A stretch of DNA of 64,000 nt from Gymnodinialimonas ulvae. GTDB lineage: Bacteria; Pseudomonadota; Alphaproteobacteria; Rhodobacterales; Rhodobacteraceae. The DNA lies in the NCBI RefSeq assembly GCF_037543845.1, contig NZ_JBBIFX010000001.1:1550001-1614000 (forward strand), given 5' to 3'. Within the stretch, counting starts at the first letter, position 1, and each line of letters starts with the position of its first letter. The translations under genes were made by a program, and so were the position numbers. Shown piece by piece: positions 28,784 to 37,450 of the stretch. The notes beneath the pieces were generated by a model. It made no database searches, was not told the origin of the DNA, and saw only the letters and a program-made list of their open reading frames with translations.

Positions 28784-29107
28784 TCAAATCTGCTTTTCGG
28801 GCATCTGCACCACAAGGCCGTCCAGCGCATCCGTGACCTTCAACTGGCACGTCAGGCGCGAGCGGGTCGTGTCCGGCTCATAGGCGAATTCCAGCATATC
28901 CTCTTCCATCGGATCGACGGCCGGCAACTTCTCCACCCAATCCGGCGCAACATAGACGTGACAGGTCGAGCAGGCACAGGCGCCGCCGCAATCGGCCTCG
29001 ATCCCCGGAATGCCATTGTCGCGCGCGCCTTCCATGACGGTCAGGCCATTGGCGACCTCCACCACATGCTCAGTTCCATTGTGTTCGATATAGGTGATTT
29101 TCGGCAT
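28784..29107 (-). CDS. 2Fe-2S ferredoxin (adrenodoxin type)
   Basis: A 107-residue electron carrier. Cluster ligands are Cys40, Cys46, Cys49 and Cys87, matching C-x5-C-x2-C-x37-C of vertebrate-type/FdxE ferredoxins. The start is one of two adjacent ATGs (29110 or 29107) behind GGGGACGG; MPKITYIEHNG is the usual family opening. Partners are typically P450s, dioxygenases or heme/Fe-S assembly factors; none is adjacent. Divergent from the SOS-boxed OB-fold gene. Confidence 0.93.
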   Translation of the reverse strand: MPKITYIEHNGTEHVVEVANGLTVMEGARDNGIPGIEADCGGACACSTCHVYVAPDWVEKLPAVDPMEEDMLEFAYEPDTTRSRLTCQLKVTDALDGLVVQMPEKQI

Positions 29108-29203
29108 CATCCGTCCCCAATGCTCGCATTCGTTCCGACGTAGGTAATACGCCACCGCTCCGCTTTCCAGTCAGAATACAATGGCTTGCACGCGGCAGTG
29201 TTT

Positions 29204-29218
29204 GTTCTATCTTTGTTC
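29204..29218 (+). promoter_or_regulatory. LexA box (GTTC-N7-GTTC) before stand-alone OB-fold gene
   Basis: GTTCTATCTTTGTTC is an exact alphaproteobacterial LexA operator, ending 2 nt before the ATG at 29221. Repressor bound here would block initiation or early elongation. The ferredoxin gene diverges about 95 nt away and might also be affected. Confidence 0.75.
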
Positions 29219-29220
29219 CA

Positions 29221-29604
29221 ATGATTGAACCTGAAATCCGCCCACCGGACTGGCCACGCCCGCCTGATTGCCTGCCGCATCATCTGCTGCACCTACCGCC
29301 CGAGAATGCGCGGATCTGTGTGGCAGGTCTTGTGCTGGTGCGCCAACGGCCGGGCACTGCGAAGGGGGTGATCTTCCTCACGCTGGAAGATGAATTCGGG
29401 GTCTGCAACGTCATCGTCTGGCAGAAGCTTTTTCAGCAATACCGGCGCGCGGTGATCGCGGGGCGGCTTTTGCGGGTCACCGGACGGGTGCAGCGTCAAT
29501 CCGGTGTGACCCATGTCATCGCCGAGCATGTCGAGGATATCTCTCCGCTTCTGGACCAACTTGTGCACCTGCATCAGGGCGCAAAAGCAGGCGATCAACC
29601 GTAA
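29221..29604 (+). CDS. Stand-alone DnaE2-type C-terminal OB-fold protein
   Basis: A 127-residue protein. From residue 30 on (ICVAGLVLVRQRPGTAKGVI, TLEDEFGVCNVIVW, GRLLRVTGRVQRQSGVTHVI, AEHVEDISPLL) it matches the extreme C-terminal OB-fold of error-prone polymerase DnaE2/ImuC. No polymerase domain precedes it; the upstream 113 nt is intergenic. A perfect LexA box abuts the start, so it is likely damage-inducible. It could be a decayed fragment of dnaE2, but an intact frame plus its own operator argue for a retained single-domain gene. The function, perhaps single-stranded DNA or clamp-partner binding, is inference. Confidence 0.7.
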   Translation: MIEPEIRPPDWPRPPDCLPHHLLHLPPENARICVAGLVLVRQRPGTAKGVIFLTLEDEFGVCNVIVWQKLFQQYRRAVIAGRLLRVTGRVQRQSGVTHVIAEHVEDISPLLDQLVHLHQGAKAGDQP

Positions 29605-29671
29605 TCCTTCCCAGCCGCGGTCAAATGCGCTACCCTTAACGAATAACAAAAAGCAGGACCCGAGCAGGCCC

Positions 29672-30250
29672 ATGCGCAAACTGATCCTACTGGCCGCCGT
29701 TGGCGGTTTGTCTGCGTGTCAAACGTCCATTCCGGACGACACCGCGTTCACGTCGGTGATCGAACCCGTGATCCATACCGGCGTGTCAGGGGTCGAGGTC
29801 ATGCGCGGGTTTGGCCCGCCCAATGCCAATCCCAGCAGCTGCTATGGCCGCGAGATCGAGCCCGCCGTGATCGAAACCATCACCGAGCAGATCATGGTCG
29901 AACCCGAGCAACTTGATCGCGACGGCAACGTCCGCAGGCCCGCCGTCTTCGTGACAGCCACCGAACAGCGGATTGTCGAGGATCGGACCGAAACCTGGTT
30001 CGAAACACCCTGCGCGATGCAAAGCGAAGATCCCGATTACATCGCCACTTTGCAACGCGCCCTGGCCGCCCGCGATCATTATGCGGGGCCGATCACCGGT
30101 GTTCTCGACCGCGACACGGTGGATGCGGTGCGCGCCTATCAAGCGCCGCAAGGGCTTGATTCCGGAGTGCTGAGCCTCGCCGCCGCGCGTCAGCTTGGCC
30201 TGTCGGTCTGGGATCCGGAACTGGCCGCAGGCGGCGCCCCCCTCGACTAA
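29672..30250 (+). CDS. Lipoprotein with peptidoglycan-binding-like C-terminus
   Basis: A 192-residue protein. MRKLILLAAVGGLSAC is a signal peptide with lipobox LSAC, so it should be lipid-anchored at Cys16. The last about 60 residues (LQRALAARDHYAGPITGVLD, then TVDAVRAYQ and AARQLGL) match a PG_binding_1-type peptidoglycan-binding fold. The middle is polar, with two Cys (SSCYGRE and TPCAMQ) that may pair. Likely a murein-associated envelope protein; exact role unknown. Confidence 0.8.
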   Translation: MRKLILLAAVGGLSACQTSIPDDTAFTSVIEPVIHTGVSGVEVMRGFGPPNANPSSCYGREIEPAVIETITEQIMVEPEQLDRDGNVRRPAVFVTATEQRIVEDRTETWFETPCAMQSEDPDYIATLQRALAARDHYAGPITGVLDRDTVDAVRAYQAPQGLDSGVLSLAAARQLGLSVWDPELAAGGAPLD

Positions 30251-30391
30251 AGCGGTTCGGTTTGAACCTGCGTGAGCATATCAAATCGAAGCGCCCACGA
30301 CGGTCGAATGGTGTGCGCGGTCCGAGACAAGCTGATGTCTCGGGTTTGTCTCGAAACGCTTTGGGCCGCGCCCGGCATCGCAGCACAGAAG

Positions 30392-30425
30392 AAAGCCCCC
30401 GACGCGATCACGCCGGGGGCTTTTT
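30392..30425. terminator. Strong GC hairpin terminator between lipoprotein gene and degP
   Basis: AAAGCCCCCG at 30392-30401 pairs with CGGGGGCTTT at 30414-30423, followed by TTTTT on the plus strand. On the minus strand the stem ends in GGGCTTTCTTCT, so it probably serves both the lipoprotein gene and degP, whose stop lies 20 nt away. Confidence 0.85.
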
Positions 30426-30445
30426 CAATCGTCGGGCGGGTGAGG

Positions 30446-31975
30446 TCAATTGCCGCCGTCAATCGCCAGCGCCATGAAGCGTGGGTTGCCGTCGCGCCGG
30501 ATCAGAAGCAGGATGGATTGCTGCCCCGCATCGCGCGCAGCCTGCACAAGCGTCTGAAACTCGGCCACATTTTCAACGGACTGCTGGGTCACTTCGGTGA
30601 TGATATCGCCGACACGCAATCCCATTTCCGCCGCTTCCGACACAGGGTCCAGCTCTTGGATCACGAGCCCGCCGCTGACGTTTTGAGCGTTGAGCTGTTC
30701 ACGCAGCTCATCGGTCAGCGGTGCCAGCGACATGCCGAGGATCTCGCTCGTCGGGGCTACATCCGGCGTCGTGTCCGATCCTTCGGGCGCGGCGTCTGCG
30801 GCTTCCGCCGTTTCGCGGCGTCCCAACGTCACCCGCAGGGTTTCGGTGGCGCCGTCGCGAAACACCAGCACACGTACCGTTTCGCCGACATTCGACTCGC
30901 CCACGATGCGCACCAACTCCCGCGTGTCGCTGATGTCGCGCCCGTCGAACGACAGGATTACATCGCCGACCTCAACACCCGCGTCGAGTGCCGGGCCGGT
31001 GGGCACATCCGTGACCATCGCGCCGCGCGCTTCTTCCAGGTCCATGGCCTCGGCCATCGCCTCATCGACATCCTGAATGCGCACGCCCAACCAGCCGCGG
31101 CGAGTCTCGCCGAATTCGCGCAATTGCGCCACGACGTTTGTCACCACGTCCGACGACATCGCGAAACCGATGCCGATAGAGCCCCCGGTGGGCGACAGGA
31201 TCGCGGTGTTGACGCCGATCACATCCCCTTCGAGGTTGAAAAGCGGACCGCCCGAGTTGCCCTGATTGATCGCGGCATCGGTCTGAATGAAGTCGTCGTA
31301 ACTGCCCTGAAGCGAGCGGCCGAAGGCGGAAATAACGCCGACTGACACCGAAAATCCCTGCCCCAGCGGGTTGCCCATGACCATCACCCATTCACCAACC
31401 CGGTGATCCGCCGACACGCCGAATTCAACGAACGGCAGCGGCGCATCGTTTTCGACCTTAAGAAGCGCGATATCGGTGGTCGGGTCGGTTCCGATCAATT
31501 CGGCAACCAATTCGGTGCCATCGCGGAACTCGATCATGATCTCGTCAGCGCCCTCGATGACGTGATTGTTCGTCACCAGATAGCCGTCTTCGGAAATCAC
31601 GAAACCCGAGCCCAAGGCCTGACTGCGGCGCGGCGCGCCATCGGGGCCCTGCCGGTCGAGGAAATCCTCGAAGAAGTCTTCCAGCGGGGAGCCATCGGGC
31701 ACCTGCGGTTGCGGCCCACCGGCGCGACCGGCAACCACGGACGAGGTGGTGATGTTAACGACCGCATCACCAACCTGATCCACGAGGTCTGCGAAATCCG
31801 GCAACGCGCCCGTTTGCGCGCGTGCGGGCAAGCTCGACACGACCAGGGCCAGCGCCATCAGTGTTGCCAAAACGGCGCCCAGGATCAGGCGCGGATCAAA
31901 GCTGGGGGTTTGCGAGCGGGCGATTACACGCGCCTGCGATCGCTGCATATGGGGGGGTCTTGAGTGGATCGTCAC
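30446..31975 (-). CDS. Periplasmic serine protease/chaperone DegP (Do family)
   Basis: About 509 residues from GTG 31975, which has GGAGG 10 nt upstream; an ATG at 31948 is the alternative. A hydrophobic signal segment ending PARAQ exports it. Counting from the GTG, the catalytic triad is His138 (TNNHVI), Asp168 (TTDIALL) and Ser241 (GNSGGPL). Two PDZ domains follow (about 290-380 and 415-505) joined by an acidic linker. It degrades or refolds misfolded envelope proteins. It lies downstream of hflK-hflC-DUF2065 on the same strand, making a membrane quality-control neighbourhood. Confidence 0.93.
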   Translation of the reverse strand: MTIHSRPPHMQRSQARVIARSQTPSFDPRLILGAVLATLMALALVVSSLPARAQTGALPDFADLVDQVGDAVVNITTSSVVAGRAGGPQPQVPDGSPLEDFFEDFLDRQGPDGAPRRSQALGSGFVISEDGYLVTNNHVIEGADEIMIEFRDGTELVAELIGTDPTTDIALLKVENDAPLPFVEFGVSADHRVGEWVMVMGNPLGQGFSVSVGVISAFGRSLQGSYDDFIQTDAAINQGNSGGPLFNLEGDVIGVNTAILSPTGGSIGIGFAMSSDVVTNVVAQLREFGETRRGWLGVRIQDVDEAMAEAMDLEEARGAMVTDVPTGPALDAGVEVGDVILSFDGRDISDTRELVRIVGESNVGETVRVLVFRDGATETLRVTLGRRETAEAADAAPEGSDTTPDVAPTSEILGMSLAPLTDELREQLNAQNVSGGLVIQELDPVSEAAEMGLRVGDIITEVTQQSVENVAEFQTLVQAARDAGQQSILLLIRRDGNPRFMALAIDGGN

Positions 31976-32188
31976 GACTGCTAAGCCTCCTGAAATACCG
32001 TCCGACAGGCACGCCTGTCTGCTATTGAATATTTGTCCGCCGCGGGCCGTAATCAAGTTCAGGGACCCCGACCCCACCTACACCCATTGTCACATGGACG
32101 TGAGGCGCCGGACCTGTCCCGCGCCGCAACCGCTCGGGAACTAGAACACAATTTAGCGCATCCTGTCTTGGAATAAATGCCGCGCCCG

Positions 32189-32383
32189 TCAGTTCAGGCT
32201 GAGGGCCCAGGAGGTCAGGACCGCACCCATGGCCACGGCGGCGAAGCCGATCATCCGACGTGTTTCCGGCGGGATCGCGGTCAACGCCTTGAGGAGGTCC
32301 TCCAAACGCGAAGGGGCCAGTGCGAACACCAGCCCCTCAATCACAAGGACCATGCCAAGGCCCATCAGAATGGCAATCCACAT
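32189..32383 (-). CDS. DUF2065 family membrane protein (YjeT-like)
   Basis: A 64-residue protein with two hydrophobic helices (WIAILMGLGMVLVIEGLVFAL and MIGFAAVAMGAVLTSWAL) and a PSRLEDLLKALTAIPPETRR loop, as in YjeT/DUF2065. It starts 6 nt after the hflC stop, the same hflC-linked position as in E. coli. Function unknown; a link to HflKC is inferred from conserved neighbourhood. A roughly 210-nt gap with a GACAGG/CCTGTC hairpin (32004-32019) separates it from degP. Confidence 0.88.
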   Translation of the reverse strand: MWIAILMGLGMVLVIEGLVFALAPSRLEDLLKALTAIPPETRRMIGFAAVAMGAVLTSWALSLN

Positions 32384-32389
32384 CGGATT

Positions 32390-33289
32390 TTACTCGGACG
32401 GGCCCGCCAGCGAATTGCCACCGCCGAGCGCCGAGCCATCGAAATATTCGAAGAACTCGCTATCGGGGCTGATCACGAAGGTCGAGTTCTGCCGCAGCGC
32501 CCGTTCATAGGCCGCCAGCGAGCGGGTGAAATCGTAGAACTCCGCGTCCTGTCCGAAGGCTTCGGCAAAGATCCGCGTCCGCTCGGCGTCGGCTTCACCT
32601 CGGGTAATCTCGGCCTCCCGGTTGGCGTCGGAGACAAGCTCCACCACGGTCCGGTCCGCGGTGGCCCGGATCCGCTGAGCGGCCTCTTCACCGCGTGCGA
32701 TTTCGTCCGCAGCTTCGCGTTCGCGTTCCGCCCGCATCCGGGCGAAGGTCGCATCGAGGTTCTGCGCGGGCAGGTTTGTCTGCTGCAGACGTACATCAAG
32801 CACCGTCACACCCAAGGAGTTGGAGCGCGTGCGGGCCTGCACCGTGATCTGCTGCATCAAAGCGGCCCGTTCTTCCGAAAGGATCGTGTTGGAGGTAACA
32901 CCATCGGCACCCAGAACCGCGCGAATACGGTCGTTCAGGATGCCCTCAAGCAAGCCTTCGACCTGACGCACACCACCCGGCACAGCTTCGACGAAGCGTT
33001 CAACGTCCACGATGCGGTAACGTGCAAAGGCGCTGACGACCAGGCGGCGATCATCCGACGGCGTCACCTCGGTCGGGTCGGTGTCGAGTGACAGGATCCG
33101 GTCTTCGTAATATTGCACGTTCTGGATGAACGGCAGTTTGAAGTTCAGTCCAGGGTCATTGATCACCTGACGAATCTGACCGAATTGCAGGACCAGCGCG
33201 CGCTGGCGTTCATCGACCACAAAAACGGACGACGAGATCAATACGACCGCAAGAACGGCAACGGGAATGAGATAAGCGATACGCGACAT
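32390..33289 (-). CDS. hflC: Protease modulator HflC
   Basis: A 299-residue SPFH/prohibitin-family protein: one N-terminal transmembrane helix (IPVAVLAVVLISSSVFVV), then a band-7 domain beginning DERQRALVLQFGQIRQV and a long coiled-coil region (about 180-260). With HflK it forms a cage around FtsH and modulates membrane protein turnover. One base separates its start from the hflK stop. Confidence 0.95.
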   Translation of the reverse strand: MSRIAYLIPVAVLAVVLISSSVFVVDERQRALVLQFGQIRQVINDPGLNFKLPFIQNVQYYEDRILSLDTDPTEVTPSDDRRLVVSAFARYRIVDVERFVEAVPGGVRQVEGLLEGILNDRIRAVLGADGVTSNTILSEERAALMQQITVQARTRSNSLGVTVLDVRLQQTNLPAQNLDATFARMRAEREREAADEIARGEEAAQRIRATADRTVVELVSDANREAEITRGEADAERTRIFAEAFGQDAEFYDFTRSLAAYERALRQNSTFVISPDSEFFEYFDGSALGGGNSLAGPSE

Positions 33290-33290
33290 C

Positions 33291-34469
33291 TTAGTTCGAG
33301 CTCCCCGTGGTGGTGGTGTTGTCGCCCGACGGACGGCGCAATTCGTTCAACGGCAGGTACGGAACAACGCCTTGGCCGCCGCCGGTATCCCCGTCGATGA
33401 TGACAAGGTCCGTCTCGCCCAGTACCCGTTCGAGGGTTTCAAGGTATAGACGACGTCGGGTCACCTCCGGTGCGACCTCGTATTCCGTCAGAACGGCGAG
33501 GAAACGGCTGGCTTCACCCAACGCTTCGTTGACCACGCGCGCGCGGTACCCTTCGGCAACCTCAAGGATCTGCGCGGCTTCACCACGCGCCCCGGCAGTC
33601 ACCCGGTTCGAATAAGCGTCTGCGGTCCGCTCAAGGCGATCGCGTTCCTGCTCGGCGGCCTGAACGTCGCGGAAGGCGTCGATCACTTCGGCGGGCGGGT
33701 CGGCCCGGTCGAGGTTCACACGCAGGATGTTGATGCCCGCGTCATAGCCATCGAGCGTCTGCTGGATCAGCACCTCGGCCTGTTCACCGATCAACTGACG
33801 ATCCCGGTTGAGGATCGGCGCCAATTCGGAGGCCGCGATAATCTCGCGCATCGCCGATTCAGAGACCGCGCGGATCGTGGATTCTGGATCGCGCAGGTTG
33901 AAGAGGAAATCGGCCGGGTTCGAAATGTTCCAGACCACGTCGAAATCGATATCGACGATGTTTTCATCCGTGGTCAGCATCAGGCCCTGATCGGACGCGC
34001 CGGAGCGGTTGTTGCCGATGCTTTCGGTACGCTCCTGCTCGGTCGCGAGCACTTCGGCGGTGAAGACTGGCCACCAAGCGAAATTCAGACCATCATCGGT
34101 GATGCGGTATTCGGAGCCAAGGAACAACTCGACCCCCTGCTCACCGGGTTGCACCGTGTAGGCCGAGGCGAAGAGATAGGCCGCCACCGCAGCGATACTG
34201 CCCCCAATCCACATCGTGCGTGGGCTGATCGGGCTTTCGCCGCCGCCGCCCGAGCCACCGCCGGTGCCACCGCCGCGACCGCCCATCAGGACGCGCAGCT
34301 GTTCCTGGCCCTTGCGGACAATATCGTCGATCTCGGGGATGTTCTGGCCACTGCCGTCCCGACCGGGCCCACCGGGCCGCCGAGGATCGTTGCCGCTGCC
34401 ATTGCTGCCTTGGTTGCCGCGGTTTCCACCGCCACCGCCACCCCAGGGTCCGCCACTGTTACCCGCCAT
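33291..34469 (-). CDS. hflK: Protease modulator HflK
   Basis: A 392-residue SPFH protein. The first about 45 residues are Gly/Asn/Pro-rich and cytoplasmic, typical of HflK; a helix (MWIGGSIAAVAAYLFASAY) follows, then VQPGEQGVELFLG and the band-7 and coiled-coil segments. It partners HflC. ATG 34469 has GGTGAG 7 nt upstream; a GTG four codons earlier overlaps that site and is less likely. Confidence 0.95.
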   Translation of the reverse strand: MAGNSGGPWGGGGGGNRGNQGSNGSGNDPRRPGGPGRDGSGQNIPEIDDIVRKGQEQLRVLMGGRGGGTGGGSGGGGESPISPRTMWIGGSIAAVAAYLFASAYTVQPGEQGVELFLGSEYRITDDGLNFAWWPVFTAEVLATEQERTESIGNNRSGASDQGLMLTTDENIVDIDFDVVWNISNPADFLFNLRDPESTIRAVSESAMREIIAASELAPILNRDRQLIGEQAEVLIQQTLDGYDAGINILRVNLDRADPPAEVIDAFRDVQAAEQERDRLERTADAYSNRVTAGARGEAAQILEVAEGYRARVVNEALGEASRFLAVLTEYEVAPEVTRRRLYLETLERVLGETDLVIIDGDTGGGQGVVPYLPLNELRRPSGDNTTTTGSSN

Positions 34470-34572
34470 CTGTCGTCTCACCTTTTGGATGCGTCATCTG
34501 TTGTAGCCCTATATGGGGCAGAAAATTCGCTTTGCACCTGCTCCTGCGCGTTTTCGCCGCGAAAAAGCACCG

Positions 34573-36045
34573 TTATGCGGTGCGCATCGGCTCTCGCATG
34601 GTCACGATCTCTTCCGACATCGTGGGGTGGACTGCAACCGTGCGATCGAAATCTTCCTTGGTCGCGCCCATTTTCACCGCAATCCCGGCCAACTGTATCA
34701 TCTCACCGGCCCCCGGTGCCACGATGTGACAGCCCAAGATTTTGCGCGTCTTCTTAGACACGATCAGTTTCATCAGGACCCGCCCCGGTTTGCCGGCAAA
34801 GGCCGTCTGCATCGGGCGGAACGAGGTGCAGTAGACCTCGATCTCCTCCTGCTCGCGCGCCGCCTCCTCGGTCAGTCCAACGGTGCCGTATTCCGGCTGC
34901 GTGAAGACCGCCGACGGGATCAGGTCATGGTCTATGGGCGTGGGGTTGCCGTTGAAGACAGTCTCCACGAACGCCATGCCTTCGCGGATCGCCACCGGGG
35001 TCAGGTTCACACGGTTGGTGACATCGCCGATGGCGTAGACTGAAGGGACGGCGGTCTGGCTGTACTCGTCGACCACCACCTCGCCGCGCCGCCCGACCTC
35101 GATCCCGGCCTCTTCGAGCCCCATGTCGATGGTGTTGGGTGCACGACCCGTGGCGAAAAGCACCTGATCGAAGACGCCCTCGCGCCCGTTGGTGGATTTC
35201 ACCCAGATCGGGCCGCCTTCGACATCTCCGTTGACGTCGTCCTGCAGGGCCTGCATTTGCTTGACGTCGGCGCCCATCGCCGCATCGCTGCCGGTCGGGA
35301 TCACCTTTTGGGCGTCCTGCGCATCGGCGGCGGCCGGTTTCATATCGACGATATTGGTCCCGGTGTGCAGGTCGATGCCCTGCGCGCGCATCATCTCCGC
35401 GATCAGCCCGCGCGCCTCGTCATCGAACCCGCGCAGGATCTGCGCCCCGCGGTAGAATTGCGTCACCTCAACGCCGAGCCCCGCCATGATACAGGCGAAT
35501 TCGCAGGCGATATAGCCACCGCCCACGATCAGGATGCTCTTGGGCAGGGTGTCGAGGTTGAAGATATCGTCCGAAACGATACCCAGGTGCGCATTCGGCA
35601 TATCAGGCTTCACGGGGTGTCCGCCCGTGGCCACAAGGATATGCTTGGCCGTCTTCGTCACGCCGTTGCCGAACTGGATCGTATGGGCATCGGCGAGCCG
35701 CGCGCGGCTGTCGAAAATTTCCACGCCCGATCCGTCGAGCAAATTGCGATAAACCTGTTCGAGCCGGTCAAGCTCCTTGTGCAGGTGATCGCGGAATACG
35801 TCCCAGTGAAACGCGCCGTCCTGCACCTCCCAGCCATAGGCACGCGCATCGGAAAAGCCCTCGCGGTAGGACGAGGCAAACACCATCAGCTTTTTCGGAA
35901 CGCAGCCCCGGATCACACAGGTCCCGCCCATGCGGTTGTCCTCGGCCAGCGCAACCTTGGCACCCGTCGCCGCCGCCACACGCGCGGCCCGAACCCCGCC
36001 CGACCCTCCACCAATAACGAAGAGGTCGTAGTCGAAATCGGCCAT
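34573..36045 (-). CDS. gor: Glutathione-disulfide reductase
   Basis: A 490-residue FAD/NADPH pyridine nucleotide-disulfide oxidoreductase. VIGGGSGGVRAARVAA binds FAD, Cys43/Cys48 in GGTCVIRGC is the redox pair, ILIVGGGYIACEFA binds NADPH, and HPTMSEEIV near the end carries the catalytic His. It is about 40 residues longer than usual: residues about 236-280 form an Ala/Asp/Gln-rich insertion before WVKSTNG. The frame is open upstream to 36459 but similarity begins at ATG 36045. Confidence 0.93.
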   Translation of the reverse strand: MADFDYDLFVIGGGSGGVRAARVAAATGAKVALAEDNRMGGTCVIRGCVPKKLMVFASSYREGFSDARAYGWEVQDGAFHWDVFRDHLHKELDRLEQVYRNLLDGSGVEIFDSRARLADAHTIQFGNGVTKTAKHILVATGGHPVKPDMPNAHLGIVSDDIFNLDTLPKSILIVGGGYIACEFACIMAGLGVEVTQFYRGAQILRGFDDEARGLIAEMMRAQGIDLHTGTNIVDMKPAAADAQDAQKVIPTGSDAAMGADVKQMQALQDDVNGDVEGGPIWVKSTNGREGVFDQVLFATGRAPNTIDMGLEEAGIEVGRRGEVVVDEYSQTAVPSVYAIGDVTNRVNLTPVAIREGMAFVETVFNGNPTPIDHDLIPSAVFTQPEYGTVGLTEEAAREQEEIEVYCTSFRPMQTAFAGKPGRVLMKLIVSKKTRKILGCHIVAPGAGEMIQLAGIAVKMGATKEDFDRTVAVHPTMSEEIVTMREPMRTA

Positions 36046-36611
36046 TGTGCGTCTCCGGCAAAGCAAGGATGCGCACGGTCTAATCCATGAACACGACCTT
36101 AACAACCAAAGGGGGTGCGAACGCAGCCCCGTGCGTTCACTTTTCCGTAGGAAACCGCTGTATAATCGTGGACGATGATCATCGCATCCGAAGCTGTCGG
36201 TCACAGCCGGAGGCCCCCAGACCACCCCCGACGCGCAGGCGTTCCATCGGGTGCAGGGTGTCCGGCCACAGGACCCGCGCAATTGTCCCACCCCGTCGGC
36301 TGAAACCCGAGGGGCCCACGTGACCGCATTCAAGCGGCGCCGCTTTCTTTTCGCTTCCCCCCACCCACCGGAAGCCCCAACACGAGCCCCCCGCCACACG
36401 GCCCGCCAGCCCCCCTGCCCTGCAGACATGCAAAGGCGGGACGCCACACCTCCGTGCACGCATGTCTTCCTTGTTTCCGAAATACTCCGGGGGAGGCGCC
36501 GAAGGCGACGGGGGCAGAGCCCCCGGATCTGAGGCAGACGCGCACGCGTCGGACGAGGTGAACAGACGGCGGCGCAAGCCGTGCCTTCAGGTCAGAGGCA
36601 CGCCGAAAAGC
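36046..36611. other. 566-nt gene-free region between gor and rpiA
   Basis: No convincing coding gene is visible on either strand. It contains a plus-strand TATAAT at 36161-36166 followed by the perfect 12-bp palindrome CGATGATCATCG (36173-36184), pyrimidine-rich low-complexity sequence around 36330-36420, and copy 2 of a dispersed hairpin repeat at 36466-36525. An untranslated RNA from the TATAAT is possible but unproven. Confidence 0.6.
36466..36525. repeat. Dispersed GC-rich hairpin repeat, copy 2
   Basis: Shares with 1453-1508 the head CTTCCTTGTTTC, then AAATACTC, GGGGGAG and a GGGGGC-AGA-GCCCCC hairpin (36510-36524). Its inner spacer is longer. It lies in the intergenic region downstream of rpiA. 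Confidence 0.7.
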
Positions 36612-37400
36612 TCAATCGCGCACGTCGACGAACAGGTTCTCGCTGTCGGCCACATCAACGCGTTCATGCTCGATCGTGCCGTTGTTGATGTCGCGCACCT
36701 CAACGGTACCGTCGGCATTGCCGATCACCAGCACATCGCAAATATCAAGGAACAGGCCGTTCTCGACCACACCGGGGATCTGGTTCAGCACCAGGCTGAC
36801 CTGCGCGGGTTGCTCGATCCGGCGCAGATGCAAATCGAGGATGTAATTGCCCTCGTCGGTGCGGAACGGCTCCGTCCCGCTTTGCCGCAATGAGGTGGAG
36901 CGGCCCAGAACGCCAACATTCGACAGCATCTCTTCGATCAGCGCCTTGGTCGTCTGCCAGCCAAACGGGATGATCTCCACCGGCAGCGGAAACGAGCCAA
37001 GCGTGTCGACCTGCTTGGAGAGATCCGCAATCACGACCATCAGGTCGCTGGCCGTCGCCACGATCTTTTCATGCAACAACGCCCCGCCGCCGCCTTTGAT
37101 CAGGTTCAGGTTTGGATCATATTCATCCGCCCCGTCGATCGTCAGGTCGAGCCAGCGCACCTCGTCGAGCGTCTTGACGGTCACCCCCACCTCGCGCGCC
37201 AGATCGGCGGTCCGTGTCGAGGTCGCGACGCCGGTGATCTGCATCCCCTCTTCGCGGACCAATTCCCCCAGGCAGCGCACCATCCAGGCCGCGGTCGATC
37301 CGGTGCCGAGCCCCACGCGCATGCCGTCCTCCACAAATTCCACCGCCCGGCGGGCGGCCACGTACTTGGCTCTGTCGATGGGGGAAAGCTCGGCCGTCAT
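36612..37400 (-). CDS. rpiA: Ribose-5-phosphate isomerase A
   Basis: A 262-residue enzyme interconverting ribose 5-phosphate and ribulose 5-phosphate. GLGTGSTAAW (phosphate loop), DLTIDGADEYDPNLNLIKGG (catalytic Asp and ligand loop) and GALLHEKIVA (catalytic Glu) are all present. Length is slightly above E. coli RpiA because of a C-terminal extension with two strands, common in alphaproteobacteria. Confidence 0.96.
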   Translation of the reverse strand: MTAELSPIDRAKYVAARRAVEFVEDGMRVGLGTGSTAAWMVRCLGELVREEGMQITGVATSTRTADLAREVGVTVKTLDEVRWLDLTIDGADEYDPNLNLIKGGGGALLHEKIVATASDLMVVIADLSKQVDTLGSFPLPVEIIPFGWQTTKALIEEMLSNVGVLGRSTSLRQSGTEPFRTDEGNYILDLHLRRIEQPAQVSLVLNQIPGVVENGLFLDICDVLVIGNADGTVEVRDINNGTIEHERVDVADSENLFVDVRD

Positions 37401-37450
37401 GGGCAGGTCTCATTCGTTAATGGCAGCTATGGGACACCCTTAACGCTTGC

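Noticed and set aside
36087..36323. Short frames in the gor-rpiA gap as possible genes.
   Set aside because: They are Pro/Arg-rich, lack ribosome sites and overlap low-complexity sequence.
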